Below, piece after piece: positions 54,846-63,806 of a stretch of DNA of 64,000 nt (position 1 is the stretch's first letter; each line of letters starts with the position of its first letter). The notes beneath the pieces were generated by a model. It did no database searches, had not been told where the DNA came from, and was given only the letters and a program-made list of their open reading frames with translations. The translations under genes and the position numbers were made by a program. This stretch comes from Planctomycetaceae bacterium (GTDB taxonomy: Bacteria; Planctomycetota; Planctomycetia; Planctomycetales; Planctomycetaceae), in contig JAKFWC010000003.1 in NCBI GenBank assembly GCA_021732975.1, positions 1-64,000 of the forward strand, in the 5' to 3' direction.

Positions 54846-56492
54846 TTACTCCTTCACTTGTCGCAGGGCGTAGGCGACGGCGGCCTGAAGTTCAGGGTCG
54901 CTGCTATGGGCACAGCGTTGCAGGCTGGTGGTTGCCGAGCGGGCCATCGGGCCGATTTCTCCGAGAGCATACGCGGCACCGACGCAGACCTTCGGCGACG
55001 CATCGCTCAGACAGCGTTCGAGTGCCGATGTGGCGTCGAGCGATTGCGGGGCCAACTCGGCAAGGCTGTAGGTCGCCAACCAGCGAACGTTCTCGTCTTC
55101 GTCCTTTAGACACTTCAGCAGCGTGTCGAGCGCCACCTGCGAGAAGTTTTCGTGACGAATCAGCACCTCGGCGACATGCAACCGTACGAAGCCGTCGGAA
55201 TCTCGCAGGGCGGTGCTCAGGGCCGGCAATGCTTCCGCCGATCCCGGACCCATTTCGGCGAGGACGGCGGCTGAGAATGATCGCACACTCGGATCGGAGG
55301 AACGCAAACCCACGATCAACGTCTCAGTGACAAACGGCGTGACTTGCTGCATCCGCACGAGGGCTAACGCGGCGTGGACTCGGACAAAACCATCGCGATG
55401 CAAGAGCAATTTTTCCAGCGCGGGAGAGGCTGCAGCGGCCTCTCCTTGTAAGCGGCCGAGGCGATGAATGCTGCGTTTGACCACTTCGAGATCATCGGCA
55501 TTCAGTGTGCGAACCAGTTCGCGGACTTCACCCGTGGCATCGGGACACAGTGAGACCAACGTTTCTTTCGGGGCGACGGGAGGGGCCGACTTCTGTGGCT
55601 CCGCAGTTTTGGCAATCACAGCAGCCTTCACGGCCGGCTTCTTTGCTTCCATGTGATCCGGATGGGACTCCGGCGAGTCGACCTTCTTCACGGCTTTTGC
55701 GGAGGCGCGGCTCGGAGCTTTGCCCGAAGCCCACTCGGGCAGATCGTCTTCTTCGCCGCGATGAGCGACTTCCTGAATCTTCTTCGCGGATTGATTCGTC
55801 GCGAATTCCTCAAAGTCGGGATCGACCTGGGGACGGTTGCGTTTTTCGGCAACAGCCGGTGTTTCACTCGCCGCCGGGCTGACGGTCGTCGATTTCAACG
55901 CCTTGGAAGAGGCCAGCGATGGAACCACACTGTCATCGGCGGCGACATCGAACTCGGCGAACGGATCGGCCGAGCGTTCCGTCTTCGGTACGGCTGCGGT
56001 CTTGGCGGCTGTACTGGTCTTCGGGGCGGCCGGCTTTGAAACGGACGCGGTTTTCGCCGCCACATCTCCCTTGGGAGCGGAGGGGCGTTTGGCGTCTTCG
56101 GACTTCGACGCCGCAGCGACCCGCGGTTCGTCCGTGATTTTACCCCGCGGCGACGGCGTGCCGGTCTTCGTGGATGCCGTTGATTTGGCTTTGTCGGACT
56201 GGGCTTGTTCCGATTTGGGATCGACTTTTTTGGCGACAATGCGTTCGTCATCCGGCGTCTCGGGCTTCGATTTGGACTTCGAGGCCTGTGAGGCCGACGG
56301 TCGCTTGGCTTCCGAACGCCCCTTGGCGGCCGTGTCTTTGGCAGCCTTGCCGTCGATCTCCGCGACCTCCTGATCGTCTTTGTCGCGACCGGTCCAGCGG
56401 GCGAAGGTTCGCGAGGTGGACGCACAGCCGGTGAGTTGCACCGCGAGGGCCATCACCAGAATCGCACTGACAGAACTGTACCACTTCTTCAT
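54846..56492 (-). CDS. Lipoprotein with long charged linker and HEAT repeats
   Basis: A 548-residue protein. The signal with lipobox LTGC near residue 21 is followed by ~300 residues of Lys/Ala/Ser/Pro-rich low-complexity linker (KSKSKPETPDDERIVAKK; AAKTASVSKPAAPKTS). The last ~230 residues form five to six HEAT-type helical repeats (SDPSVRSFSAAVLAEMGP; DSDGFVRLHVAEVLIRH; DEDENVRWLATYSLAELAP). GAGGT supports ATG 56492. It is probably anchored to a membrane and presents a protein-binding helical array. No partner is evident. Confidence 0.85.
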   Translation of the reverse strand: MKKWYSSVSAILVMALAVQLTGCASTSRTFARWTGRDKDDQEVAEIDGKAAKDTAAKGRSEAKRPSASQASKSKSKPETPDDERIVAKKVDPKSEQAQSDKAKSTASTKTGTPSPRGKITDEPRVAAASKSEDAKRPSAPKGDVAAKTASVSKPAAPKTSTAAKTAAVPKTERSADPFAEFDVAADDSVVPSLASSKALKSTTVSPAASETPAVAEKRNRPQVDPDFEEFATNQSAKKIQEVAHRGEEDDLPEWASGKAPSRASAKAVKKVDSPESHPDHMEAKKPAVKAAVIAKTAEPQKSAPPVAPKETLVSLCPDATGEVRELVRTLNADDLEVVKRSIHRLGRLQGEAAAASPALEKLLLHRDGFVRVHAALALVRMQQVTPFVTETLIVGLRSSDPSVRSFSAAVLAEMGPGSAEALPALSTALRDSDGFVRLHVAEVLIRHENFSQVALDTLLKCLKDEDENVRWLATYSLAELAPQSLDATSALERCLSDASPKVCVGAAYALGEIGPMARSATTSLQRCAHSSDPELQAAVAYALRQVKE

Positions 56493-56842
56493 GGCGCCGA
56501 CCTCGTTAGTCCGGTCCGCCGCGAGGGTGACACCGTTCACCCACCCCAACGCAACCGGGTCGAGAGGCAGGACCATTGTCCCGACGGCAACTGTCGCCGT
56601 GCGGTGGTCCTGAAATCCTCAGTCTGCTTTCGGTATCGGTTATGCCGACCGTAGGAGTGCAGCCTCCGGTGCCAGAAAAATGTGTTGTGAGGACAAATCC
56701 TTCCGTGACGCATGTGACAGCGCCATAATGGTTTACGTGGTTGGCAAGGTCGATGTTTTCGGCAAAGTCGACGCCGTGGGAAAAGCGGGCGCAGACGACC
56801 CAAAGTGACGGTTGATCGCCCCGCAACGATCCAAGAATCACC

Positions 56843-57011
56843 GTTTAGCCGCGACCCGACAGGGGGGCGTTCTCTGGTTCTACTTGAGTTGTGCGTGGGT
56901 CTCCCGACCCCGCACTCTTTTTGGCCGCAGGTCTCCTCTTGTTAGTCATTGACCGCGAGGAGGAGACCTTCGGTCGGCGGATGTGCGGGGTCGGGAGACC
57001 CACGCACAACA
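56843..57011. repeat. Repeat D half copy plus family B, copy 3
   Basis: GTTTAGCCGCGACCCGACAG at 56843 precedes the family B arms (GTTGTGCGTGGGTCTCCCGA at 56888 and the inverse ending at 57010). The 535-bp spacer 56493-57028 otherwise shows only unassigned sequence. Confidence 0.8.
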
Positions 57012-57028
57012 CGGGTCTGCAAAGACAT

Positions 57029-58375
57029 TCAATGCGCCGCTGCCGGTGCGGCCGCGTTCTCAACGTTGATCTTCGGTGGATGGAAGAACAACAGCAGAAT
57101 CACCGCGGCGATGAGTGCCGCCCCGGACGGATAAAGCAGCACCACCGGGTAATTGACCGCTCCTTCCGGCGAGTTCGCTTTCTGAATCGCGGGCCACAGG
57201 AAGCGAGCAGCGATTGGGCCCACTCCAAGAATCAGGAAGTTAAACAATCCCTGGGCACTCGTCCGGGCATCCTTCGGGAAGACTTCATCCACGAGGATGT
57301 ACAGCGTTGCAAAAAAGAACGCGTAACAGATCCCGTGCAGCACGTTCACCGCCACCGCGGCGACCGGGTCCGGGAAGAACGCGAAGACCGCGAACCGCAC
57401 GGTATGACCGAGGATGCCCAGAATCATTGTGGTGCGCCAGCCGAATTTCTTCAGCACCAGTCCGAGAAACGCCATCGTGCCAATTTCGGCAATCTGGCCG
57501 ACGCTCATCGCCGCCTGCACCCAGTTCGGCGGGACGCCGACATGCTTGAGGTAATCGAAGGCAAAGAAGAAGAAGCCGTCATGCACCGCGGCGTCGATGA
57601 ACGTCACGATGAACAACACGAAGATGTACGGGTACTTCAGGTACGACATCGCTTCCAGCCAAGCTAGCGACGATTCCCCTTCTTTGGCGGGTTTCGGTGG
57701 CGTGTGCGGTAGCGTCAAGCTGAATGCCGCGAGCAGTAGTGAGGCAATCCCGGCCGTCAAAAATGCCCAGCTTTTGCCCTGATTAAGAGCCTGCCCACCG
57801 AGTCCCGTTCCGAAGGCGATCCCGAGCCACTTCACAAAGCCGCCCGCTTCAGCCATCGCCGGAACTTTGGACCAATCGACAAGAATGAACACGAACGGCC
57901 ACGCTGCCGCGATCCAGCCAATCGTGCCCCACAATCGCACCGGGCCGAAGTCTTTCTGCGGGTCAGTAATGTTCGCGAAGGCGATGCTGTTCGTCACCGA
58001 AATCGTCGGCACAAAGAAGAAGCAGTGCGTCGCCATGCACGCGAAGTAGAGCCAATAGTTCTGTACTTTCGGCTCGGCCCCCTGGAAGGCTTGCCAGGCG
58101 AGACCGCCGAAGCCGAGCAACGCTAAACCACCCACCAGATGGCTGAACGCGAGGAACCGTTCCGCCGCGAAATTGCGGTCGACGAACTGATTCGCGAAGA
58201 ACATCCCGATGATCGCCGAGACCGGAAACGCGATGTTCAGCCCGAACTGCTGCCATTCGGTGAAGCCCAACGCCCCCGCCCCGAAGAACCCAAAGCTCGG
58301 CGGCAACCAGGCCCCCCAGATGAAGAACTCCAGGAACATCATCACCGACAGCTTGATCAGAACGGAACGCTGCAT
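57029..58375 (-). CDS. NupG-like nucleoside:H+ symporter family carrier
   Basis: 448 residues with 12 hydrophobic helices. The N-terminus LSVMMFLEFFIWGAWLPPSF and the later helices match the nucleoside-H+ symport (MFS) layout. VLHGICYAFFFATLYILVDE near residue 340 is a conserved piece. The planctomycete members' cargo is unproven; nucleosides are the inference. The last residues are Ala/Pro-rich. It lies beside truD, which is also on the minus strand. Confidence 0.87.
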   Translation of the reverse strand: MQRSVLIKLSVMMFLEFFIWGAWLPPSFGFFGAGALGFTEWQQFGLNIAFPVSAIIGMFFANQFVDRNFAAERFLAFSHLVGGLALLGFGGLAWQAFQGAEPKVQNYWLYFACMATHCFFFVPTISVTNSIAFANITDPQKDFGPVRLWGTIGWIAAAWPFVFILVDWSKVPAMAEAGGFVKWLGIAFGTGLGGQALNQGKSWAFLTAGIASLLLAAFSLTLPHTPPKPAKEGESSLAWLEAMSYLKYPYIFVLFIVTFIDAAVHDGFFFFAFDYLKHVGVPPNWVQAAMSVGQIAEIGTMAFLGLVLKKFGWRTTMILGILGHTVRFAVFAFFPDPVAAVAVNVLHGICYAFFFATLYILVDEVFPKDARTSAQGLFNFLILGVGPIAARFLWPAIQKANSPEGAVNYPVVLLYPSGAALIAAVILLLFFHPPKINVENAAAPAAAH

Positions 58376-58543
58376 GCCAGCAAACCTTGGGGGGCAAAAG
58401 CCGAAATGGACGCATCAACGGACAACGAGGCCATGATGATGCCCATTCGTGAACCCTCGGGCAAGCGCACGAACGGTTTCCCAGTGACATTTCGGACAAC
58501 CGCTTGCCGCTTTGCAGAATCACCGGTAAGCGCACGTGAATTT

Positions 58544-58572
58544 CCCCCCGGTCATTGACCGGGAGCTAAGAC
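58544..58572. repeat. Palindromic repeat, family G, at the truD stop codon
   Basis: TTTCCCCCCGGTCATTGACC-GGGAGCTAAGAC. On the minus strand GTCTTAG supplies the TAG stop of truD. Confidence 0.8.
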
Positions 58573-59741
58573 ATTTCTGCCATCAAGCGTTTCACCACAA
58601 TCGTCGCATACGCCCCGCGCGGCAACGTGAACCGCAGTGTCACCGCCTGCTTGCCGGGGTTGAGATCGTCCGCACATCCGTCCGCGTGGGCGTCTTCCGG
58701 GAACAACGCCGCGGCCCGTTCGCCCTTCGAGAAGAAACTGTCGCGCGGATACTTCACCCGCAGTTCCCGCAGCGTCAGCCCGGCCTTGGCAACGACTTCC
58801 TCATACAAGGGCAATCGTGGATCGTCCTCTTCAAAGTGCAGCCGCGCCGATGGCAACGGCAACTGCAGCGACCGCAACGCGGCACGGCCTTCGTCGGTCA
58901 AATGGCGATAGAACGGCACCGTGTTTTGATCGAGCTGCATCGGAATCTGCGACTCCGGCGCGGCGTACCGGCGGACTTCTGTCGCGAGCAGATCGTTCCA
59001 CAGATAACTCTGAAACGCTGCGAGATACAGGCTCCGCAAGTCCTGCCGTACGAGTCCCACCGCCCGGCGAAAGTCGGTCGGATGATCGCACAGAAACGTG
59101 ACAATGCTCCGCCGTGAGCTTTTGGGTAACTGATCTTTCGCTTGCGGCCAGCGGCTCCAATACTGTCGCAGAATCTGCTTTTCCTCGCGGTCATCGGGAC
59201 GGTCATGCACGTTCGGTTCGGCGAGCATCAGCCACAGCGCCCGCTCATAATCCCCCTTGCACCACGCCGCCGCGATGAACTCGCCCGATTCGCCGACGGA
59301 ACCGAAGCGTTGATCATCGAAGTAATTCGCAACCCCTTCCTGCGACAACACCGGCAACGTGTCGATCACCGTCTTCGCCACTGTCGCCGTGAGGTTTCGC
59401 AGCGTGATGGTGAACCGATTCGCGGCGATATCATGCGGCGTGAACGGCTGTGGTGCCTGCCCCTGATAGATCAGTGCGAAATTCGTCTGCTCCAGATTCC
59501 GCCGCGGCCCCCGATGAATCGTCACCCACTGCCGCGTGACAGCGTGCCGATCCTTCAACCCGCCATAGCTGAGCTGATGCCGCGCAAGCTGCCAGCGCTG
59601 CTGAATGGCCGTCATCGCTTCCGGCGTGCCGAGCGATTGCTTCGTCAACCGATAGACCGCAAACGGCCCGTCCGTAATCGGGAAGTCGGTGAGTTCATCG
59701 ACCTCAAAATCTTCGGGCCGGGATTTGAGTTTCAAAGACAT
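58566..59741 (-). CDS. truD: tRNA pseudouridine(13) synthase
   Basis: It isomerises uridine 13 of tRNA. The TruD catalytic loop is clear in SYGGLKDRHAVTRQWVTIH near residue 58 (catalytic Asp). NRFTITLRNL is near 106, and YFDDQRFGSVGESGEFIAAA near 138 carries the family's RFG. At 391 residues it is complete. The final codons run into a family G palindrome that supplies the stop, so the last two residues (Met-Ser) may be recent. Confidence 0.93.
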   Translation of the reverse strand: MSLKLKSRPEDFEVDELTDFPITDGPFAVYRLTKQSLGTPEAMTAIQQRWQLARHQLSYGGLKDRHAVTRQWVTIHRGPRRNLEQTNFALIYQGQAPQPFTPHDIAANRFTITLRNLTATVAKTVIDTLPVLSQEGVANYFDDQRFGSVGESGEFIAAAWCKGDYERALWLMLAEPNVHDRPDDREEKQILRQYWSRWPQAKDQLPKSSRRSIVTFLCDHPTDFRRAVGLVRQDLRSLYLAAFQSYLWNDLLATEVRRYAAPESQIPMQLDQNTVPFYRHLTDEGRAALRSLQLPLPSARLHFEEDDPRLPLYEEVVAKAGLTLRELRVKYPRDSFFSKGERAAALFPEDAHADGCADDLNPGKQAVTLRFTLPRGAYATIVVKRLMAEMS

Positions 59742-60075
59742 CGAAAGCCATCATGCAGGGCGGCACAAGTCCGCGAAATTTACCAAAAGCCAGTGATAAT
59801 GTGCCGCGCGCGGAGGGCAGCGTCAATTCGCGCCTCGTGTTGGGTGCCACTAGGGGTCGCTTTGACCGCCAGTGACCTGGCGATCTTGGAACCAATACTA
59901 TTCTGATCGCTGAGGCCGTCAGAGGACTCGCGAACGAGTACGCTCGCCAGTGGCACCCGATGGTACCCGGCACCCGGAGATTATCCTAAGTTAGGTTGAT
60001 TCCGAAGAGAATTCGCTATCATCCAAAAACTCGTTTTTCAAGCTCGTGATTCAAAGTCCTTTTGGGCGGTAAACT
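59742..60075. other. Spacer before the TIR gene
   Basis: It holds an inverted pair GGGTGCCACT at about 59842 and AGTGGCACCC at about 59949, with a GGTACC-type centre downstream. An AT-rich stretch before the TIR gene (TTGATT and TATCAT, 15 bp apart) could be a promoter but the spacing is short. No coding frame is convincing. Confidence 0.4.
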
Positions 60076-60849
60076 ATGATGAAACTGACTCGCTACTATC
60101 GGTCGAAGCAATTGAACTTCGGACAGATCCGTGCCATGCGTGATGTCCTGACGGGGTCATTTGATTGGGGCCTTGCTGAGGCAAGTTACGAGCTCTACTT
60201 CGTTTCCGAAGTCTATCGAATTACCACGATCAAAGAGGTTGAGAAGGTGGTCCAGAATGTTGGGCAACCTCAAACAGTTCGTGTCTTCTTCAAGTCCAAG
60301 GGCGGGCGGACTATTGCCATTGACACATGTCACCAAGGCCGAATTTCAATCGAAGTGCATAATCTCAGCGATCCTCCAACCAAACTGTTGGACGCCATCG
60401 AAACGGCGCTATCGCTCGAACTTCTCGGTGAACTGCCCAGCGAACAGAATGTGTCTAGTGCGTTTCTCGCGCATAGTTTCAACGATGACGGCGCAAAGTA
60501 TTCCAATGAACTTGCGAGATTCCTCACTCTTTTAGGTATTCGCTGCGAATCTGGACGCGCGTTTTCACCGTCACGCGTATCCGACAAAGTGAACTCGCGA
60601 TTGGCAAGACATGACATGTTCGTTGCGATTGCATCGCCGCAGGACGATTACACTTGGATCACGCAGGAGATCGCAACTGCATCTGTGCTCAAGAAACACA
60701 TCTTCGTCCTCAAAGAAGCCACGGTCGAATTGAAACCCGGTATCCTCGGAGATCTCGAATACATCCCATTTCCGAAGGATCAATTCACCAAGGCATTCAT
60801 CCCAATCCTCGAAGGGCTCAACGAGCTTCGCGGCGAATCGATCGGGTAA
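60076..60849 (+). CDS. TIR-domain protein with unrecognised N-terminal domain
   Basis: 257 residues in two parts. Residues 1-~122 form an alpha/beta domain that I do not recognise (YYRSKQLNFGQIRAMRDVL; TVRVFFKSKGGRTIAIDT). Residues ~128-245 are TIR-like: strand A SAFLAHSFNDDGAKYSNELA, a helix and loop LGIRCESGRAFSP, strand MFVAIASP, and Trp194-Glu198 in DDYTWITQEIATA. The latter is the position of the catalytic Glu of NAD-cleaving bacterial TIRs. GC is visibly below the neighbours, suggesting transfer. It has no partner gene, only the RAYT scar after it. A single-gene NADase defence effector is the leading idea; a signalling adaptor is the alternative. Confidence 0.75.
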   Translation: MMKLTRYYRSKQLNFGQIRAMRDVLTGSFDWGLAEASYELYFVSEVYRITTIKEVEKVVQNVGQPQTVRVFFKSKGGRTIAIDTCHQGRISIEVHNLSDPPTKLLDAIETALSLELLGELPSEQNVSSAFLAHSFNDDGAKYSNELARFLTLLGIRCESGRAFSPSRVSDKVNSRLARHDMFVAIASPQDDYTWITQEIATASVLKKHIFVLKEATVELKPGILGDLEYIPFPKDQFTKAFIPILEGLNELRGESIG

Positions 60850-60931
60850 CGCTGAATTGAACATGTGGTCGAGCAGGCTGGCGTCTGGGTTCACAAGATG
60901 TGATCGTGATGCGTGATGATTGAGCCACGCC

Positions 60932-61238
60932 ATGTCGCATCCTCGCCGATTTGATGACGCGCTCGACACGCACTTCATGACGTTCTCCTGTTACCATCGC
61001 CGGCGACTGCTCGATCACGATCAACCCAAGCGGAGTTTTCTCGGAGTCTTGAACGATATGCGAGAAAAGTTCGCGACGAAGTGCGTCGGGTTCACGAGCC
61101 GGAAGCGTCAGCGACGGTTTTGAATCGGTGTTTGTGGAGATCAGTCCGTCGCTGACGCTTCCGGCTCGTGAGATAATCCCGTGTGGCAGGTCCGGTTTCA
61201 CTCCTGCGCGAAGGACGGTGGGGATTCCGATCGAGTGA
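60932..61238 (+). pseudogene. RAYT transposase with the catalytic middle lost
   Basis: ATG 60932 opens MSHPRRFDDALDTHFMTFSC and FLGVLNDMREKFATKCVGF, the N-terminus of planctomycete REP-associated transposases. At about 61093 the frame enters a family H palindrome. After it, in another frame, a short ARRTVGIPIE and a stop at 61238 match the usual C-terminal RxVGVPIE. The HuH and Tyr motifs are gone. This is a deletion scar occupied by a repeat. Confidence 0.7.
61096..61171. repeat. Palindromic repeat, family H, copy 2, inside the RAYT scar
   Basis: ACGAGCCGGAAGCGTCAGCG-ACGG and CCGTCGCTGACGCTTCCGGC-TCGT: 24-bp arms around a ~27-bp centre. Confidence 0.88.
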
Positions 61239-61308
61239 GTTGAATGATGTTCCTCTTGTGAACTCAGACGCCCAGAGCGGCGTACGCTCCATGAATTAGG
61301 ACGACACG

Positions 61309-62280
61309 ATGCGAACTTCAATTCATCCACAACGCGGACGGAACTTGACCATTGTTGTCGCCTGGTTTGCCACTCTTGTGACCTCGGTCGCCGGTGCGGA
61401 GCCCGTCCCTGAAACCGTTCGCGTCATGAGCTTCAACATGTGGCATGGCGGCGATGCGGGGCGGCAGCCGTTTGAGCAGACGGTGGCGCTGGTCAAGCAA
61501 TCGCGGGCGGATCTTGTCGGGCTGCAGGAGACGGCGGGGTTGGCTCCCGCGGGGCAGGCGCGACCCGATCATGCCGCCAGACTCGCACAGGCGCTGGGCT
61601 GGCATTATCTGGACCAGGGGGCGGCGACGGGGATCATCAGCCGGTTCAAGATCGTCGCGTCCACTCCCCGAAAATGGGGGGCGAAGCTCGAATTGCCGTC
61701 GGGGCGACACGTCTACCTGTTTAACGCGCATCTCGCCCACGCCCCGTATCAGCCGTACCAACTCCTCAATATCCCCTACGCCAACGCCCCGTTCCTGACC
61801 ACGGCGGACGAAGCGATTCGGGCCGCGCGGGAGGCACGCGGCGGCCAGGTCGAACGGATGCTGGCCGAGGTGCAGGCGATCCGGCCGGAGGGGTTGCCGG
61901 TCTTCATCACCGGCGACTTCAATGAACCGTCTCATCTCGACTGGACGCCCGCCGCCGTGAAGGCGAACCGCTGCCCGCTGGAAGTGCCGTGGCCCTCGAC
62001 GAAGGCGATCACCGCCGCGGGCTTCGTCGACGCCTACCGCACGGTTCACCCCGACCCCGTGCAGCATCCCGGCTGGACGTGGACGCCGACCACCAAACCG
62101 ACCGACCCCAAAGATCGCCACGACCGCATCGACTTCGTGTTCGTGGGCGGTGCGAAAGTCCGAGTGAAAGGGGCGATGATCGTGGGTGAGCGCCAAGACT
62201 TCGCGGACACCGTGGTCACGCCATTTCCATCCGATCACCGGGCCGTGGTCGCGGAGGTGGAACTCCTCGCCGACAATTAA
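61309..62280 (+). CDS. Secreted endonuclease/exonuclease/phosphatase-family protein
   Basis: A signal peptide (about residues 1-29, VAWFATLVTSVAGA) precedes an EEP fold. The metal and catalytic residues are in place: Asn in MSFNMWHGGD near 42, Glu in LVGLQETAG near 73, His in YLFNAHLAHAP near 142, Asp-Asn in ITGDFNEPSH near 205, Asp in RIDFVFVGG near 262, and Asp-His in PSDHRAVVAE near 310. 323 residues. Substrates could be phosphoesters of sugars, lipids or nucleic acid outside the cell. A half copy of family H begins right after the stop. Confidence 0.9.
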   Translation: MRTSIHPQRGRNLTIVVAWFATLVTSVAGAEPVPETVRVMSFNMWHGGDAGRQPFEQTVALVKQSRADLVGLQETAGLAPAGQARPDHAARLAQALGWHYLDQGAATGIISRFKIVASTPRKWGAKLELPSGRHVYLFNAHLAHAPYQPYQLLNIPYANAPFLTTADEAIRAAREARGGQVERMLAEVQAIRPEGLPVFITGDFNEPSHLDWTPAAVKANRCPLEVPWPSTKAITAAGFVDAYRTVHPDPVQHPGWTWTPTTKPTDPKDRHDRIDFVFVGGAKVRVKGAMIVGERQDFADTVVTPFPSDHRAVVAEVELLADN

Positions 62281-62282
62281 AC

Positions 62283-62304
62283 GAGCCGGAAGCGTCAGCG
62301 GCGG
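62283..62304. repeat. Family H half copy
   Basis: ACGAGCCGGAAGCGTCAGCG-GCGG follows the EEP stop codon. No inverse partner was seen in the 43-bp spacer. Confidence 0.7.
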
Positions 62305-62323
62305 ATTCGGAGTTTTTGAAAAA

Positions 62324-62902
62324 TCACACCGAACACGGCGCGGAAAGGTTGAGATTCCGCAGTTGTTCCATCGCTTCGTCGATGATTTGTCGGGCTTCGC
62401 AGTTCAAACCTTCATCGTGACGGGTGATGATTTTCGAGATCGACTCAGTGAGCCGATTCATGCGATCGAGAAGAGCCGTCGTCGCTTCCGAGGGGCTGGA
62501 GCCGCCCTCGATCTGGTCGAGAACTTCTTTCAATCGTTTTGCATCAAACGGTTTGGCCAACACCTCGGCGAACCCCATTTGCTCGGCAATCTGGAGCTTC
62601 TGCACATCGCGGTCGATTCCGTTCCCGGCGCGCAGGGCCGACATCAGGACGAAGGCTGGAGGCTTGGCGTTGCCGGTGTCGGTCATACGGGTGATTTTCT
62701 GCGCGGCTTTGAAGAGCCAGAGTCCGTCTAACTCGGCCATGAGAAGGTCGGTCAAGACAACATCAATGGACGAATCTTTCTCCAGCATTTGCAGGGCTTG
62801 CCGGGCGGTGTCCGTTGTGACGGCAACATGACCCAGGCTCTGCAACATTCGGGAGACGTGATGACGGATGTAACCGACATCATCGACAACGAGCACTTTC
62901 AT
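62324..62902 (-). CDS. Single-domain response regulator with helical tail
   Basis: Residues 1-~125 are a receiver domain: acidic pair in VLVVDDVGYIRHHV, phosphoryl Asp in DVVLTDLLMAELDG near residue 52, Ser/Thr switch in FVLMSALRAG, and Lys in VLAKPFDAKRL near 118. The ~65-residue tail is helical and charged (TALLDRMNRLTESISKIITR) and has no output domain I recognise. No histidine kinase is adjacent. Stand-alone control by protein contact is likely. Confidence 0.88.
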   Translation of the reverse strand: MKVLVVDDVGYIRHHVSRMLQSLGHVAVTTDTARQALQMLEKDSSIDVVLTDLLMAELDGLWLFKAAQKITRMTDTGNAKPPAFVLMSALRAGNGIDRDVQKLQIAEQMGFAEVLAKPFDAKRLKEVLDQIEGGSSPSEATTALLDRMNRLTESISKIITRHDEGLNCEARQIIDEAMEQLRNLNLSAPCSV

Positions 62903-63303
62903 CCAATTACCCTCTGACGTGCTTGCAGATCGGCCCTTATGGGCACGTAAGGCCGCCGCTGAACCATATCGTATTGATTTCGACGAGGCATTTCCCTCGC
63001 ACCGAATTGCCAGAGGCGTTTGTGATTAAACGCATCCCCCGCGGCAAAACCGGAGTAGTCCGCATGACTGACCACGGCCCCAGCTCGGTCGGACGCGCTC
63101 CGGCGGCAGGAAAATTCGCGAGTCGCTTGTCACGCCGCAGAAGCAACTCGGCGGACTGCGGCGCCAGTGACGACTATCCATTTCGGCGACGCCGCTGTAG
63201 GCTGAGGGTAATACAACTTCTCAAGTGCGGTATCGATCTGGACTGATGCCGCAATCCGTTTGCAGCGATCCGGATGAGATCGCTTTTACGATCAAGGGTG
63301 ACC
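62903..63303. other. Spacer between response regulator and macro gene
   Basis: Open frames of up to 107 codons exist, but none shows domain-like composition or a ribosome-binding site. No repeat family was found. AAGGGTGA just before 63304 serves the macro gene. Confidence 0.4.
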
Positions 63304-63792
63304 ATGATTCACGAAGTTTCCGGCGATATTCTGCTGACCAAGGCTCAAGCGATCGCGCACGGGATTGCTCCCAACGATCACTTCGATCAAGGTCTCGCTT
63401 TGGCCCTGCGTGAGAAGTGGCCGATGATGGTGAAAGACTTTCGCCATTACGCCAACCAGTGCCATCCCAAGCCGGGGGAAATGTGGGCGTGGGGCGGGTT
63501 TAACGCACGCGTATTTTGTCTGATGACGCAGGAAGGTGATCACAGCCACGGTAATAAGCCAAGTCAGGCGACGACCGCCAATGTCAACCATTGTTTACGG
63601 CGTCTTCAGCACGAGCTCGAGAAGGGGGAAATCAAGAGTCTGGCTCTGCCACGGCTCGCGACGGGCGTAGGTGGCTTGGCGTGGGCGGAAGTACTCCCGC
63701 TGATCCAGAGCCACCTCGGCAGCTTGAACATTCCCGTTTTTGTCTACACGCATTACCAGCCGGGAGTTCCAGCGGCAGAACCCGGCGTTTGA
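63304..63792 (+). CDS. Macro-domain protein
   Basis: A 162-residue single macro domain that should bind ADP-ribose or a related nucleotide. Visible parts are VSGDILLTKAQAIAHGIAPN at the start, PKPGEMWAWGG near residue 57, and the phosphate-loop ALPRLATGVGGLAWAEVLPL near 118. The GVGGLAW form resembles the DarG/ALC1-like group. AAGGGTGA lies before ATG 63304. The short C-terminal tail is unstructured. Hydrolase or reader function is open. Confidence 0.88.
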   Translation: MIHEVSGDILLTKAQAIAHGIAPNDHFDQGLALALREKWPMMVKDFRHYANQCHPKPGEMWAWGGFNARVFCLMTQEGDHSHGNKPSQATTANVNHCLRRLQHELEKGEIKSLALPRLATGVGGLAWAEVLPLIQSHLGSLNIPVFVYTHYQPGVPAAEPGV

Positions 63793-63806
63793 TCACGGGC
63801 GTGGTA

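Larger units (their letters stand above)
60880..61272. mobile_element. RAYT element remnant bounded by 19-bp inverted repeats
   Basis: GGCGTCTGGGTTCACAAGA at 60880-60898 and the inverse of GGCGTCTGAGTTCACAAGA at 61254-61272 differ by one base. They enclose the broken transposase and an internal palindrome. Confidence 0.75.

Noticed and set aside
56506-56841. 111-codon minus-strand frame in the long spacer upstream of the HEAT lipoprotein
   Set aside because: No ribosome-binding site, no hydrophobic or domain-like pattern, and Cys/Gly/Arg-rich composition; probably non-coding leader.
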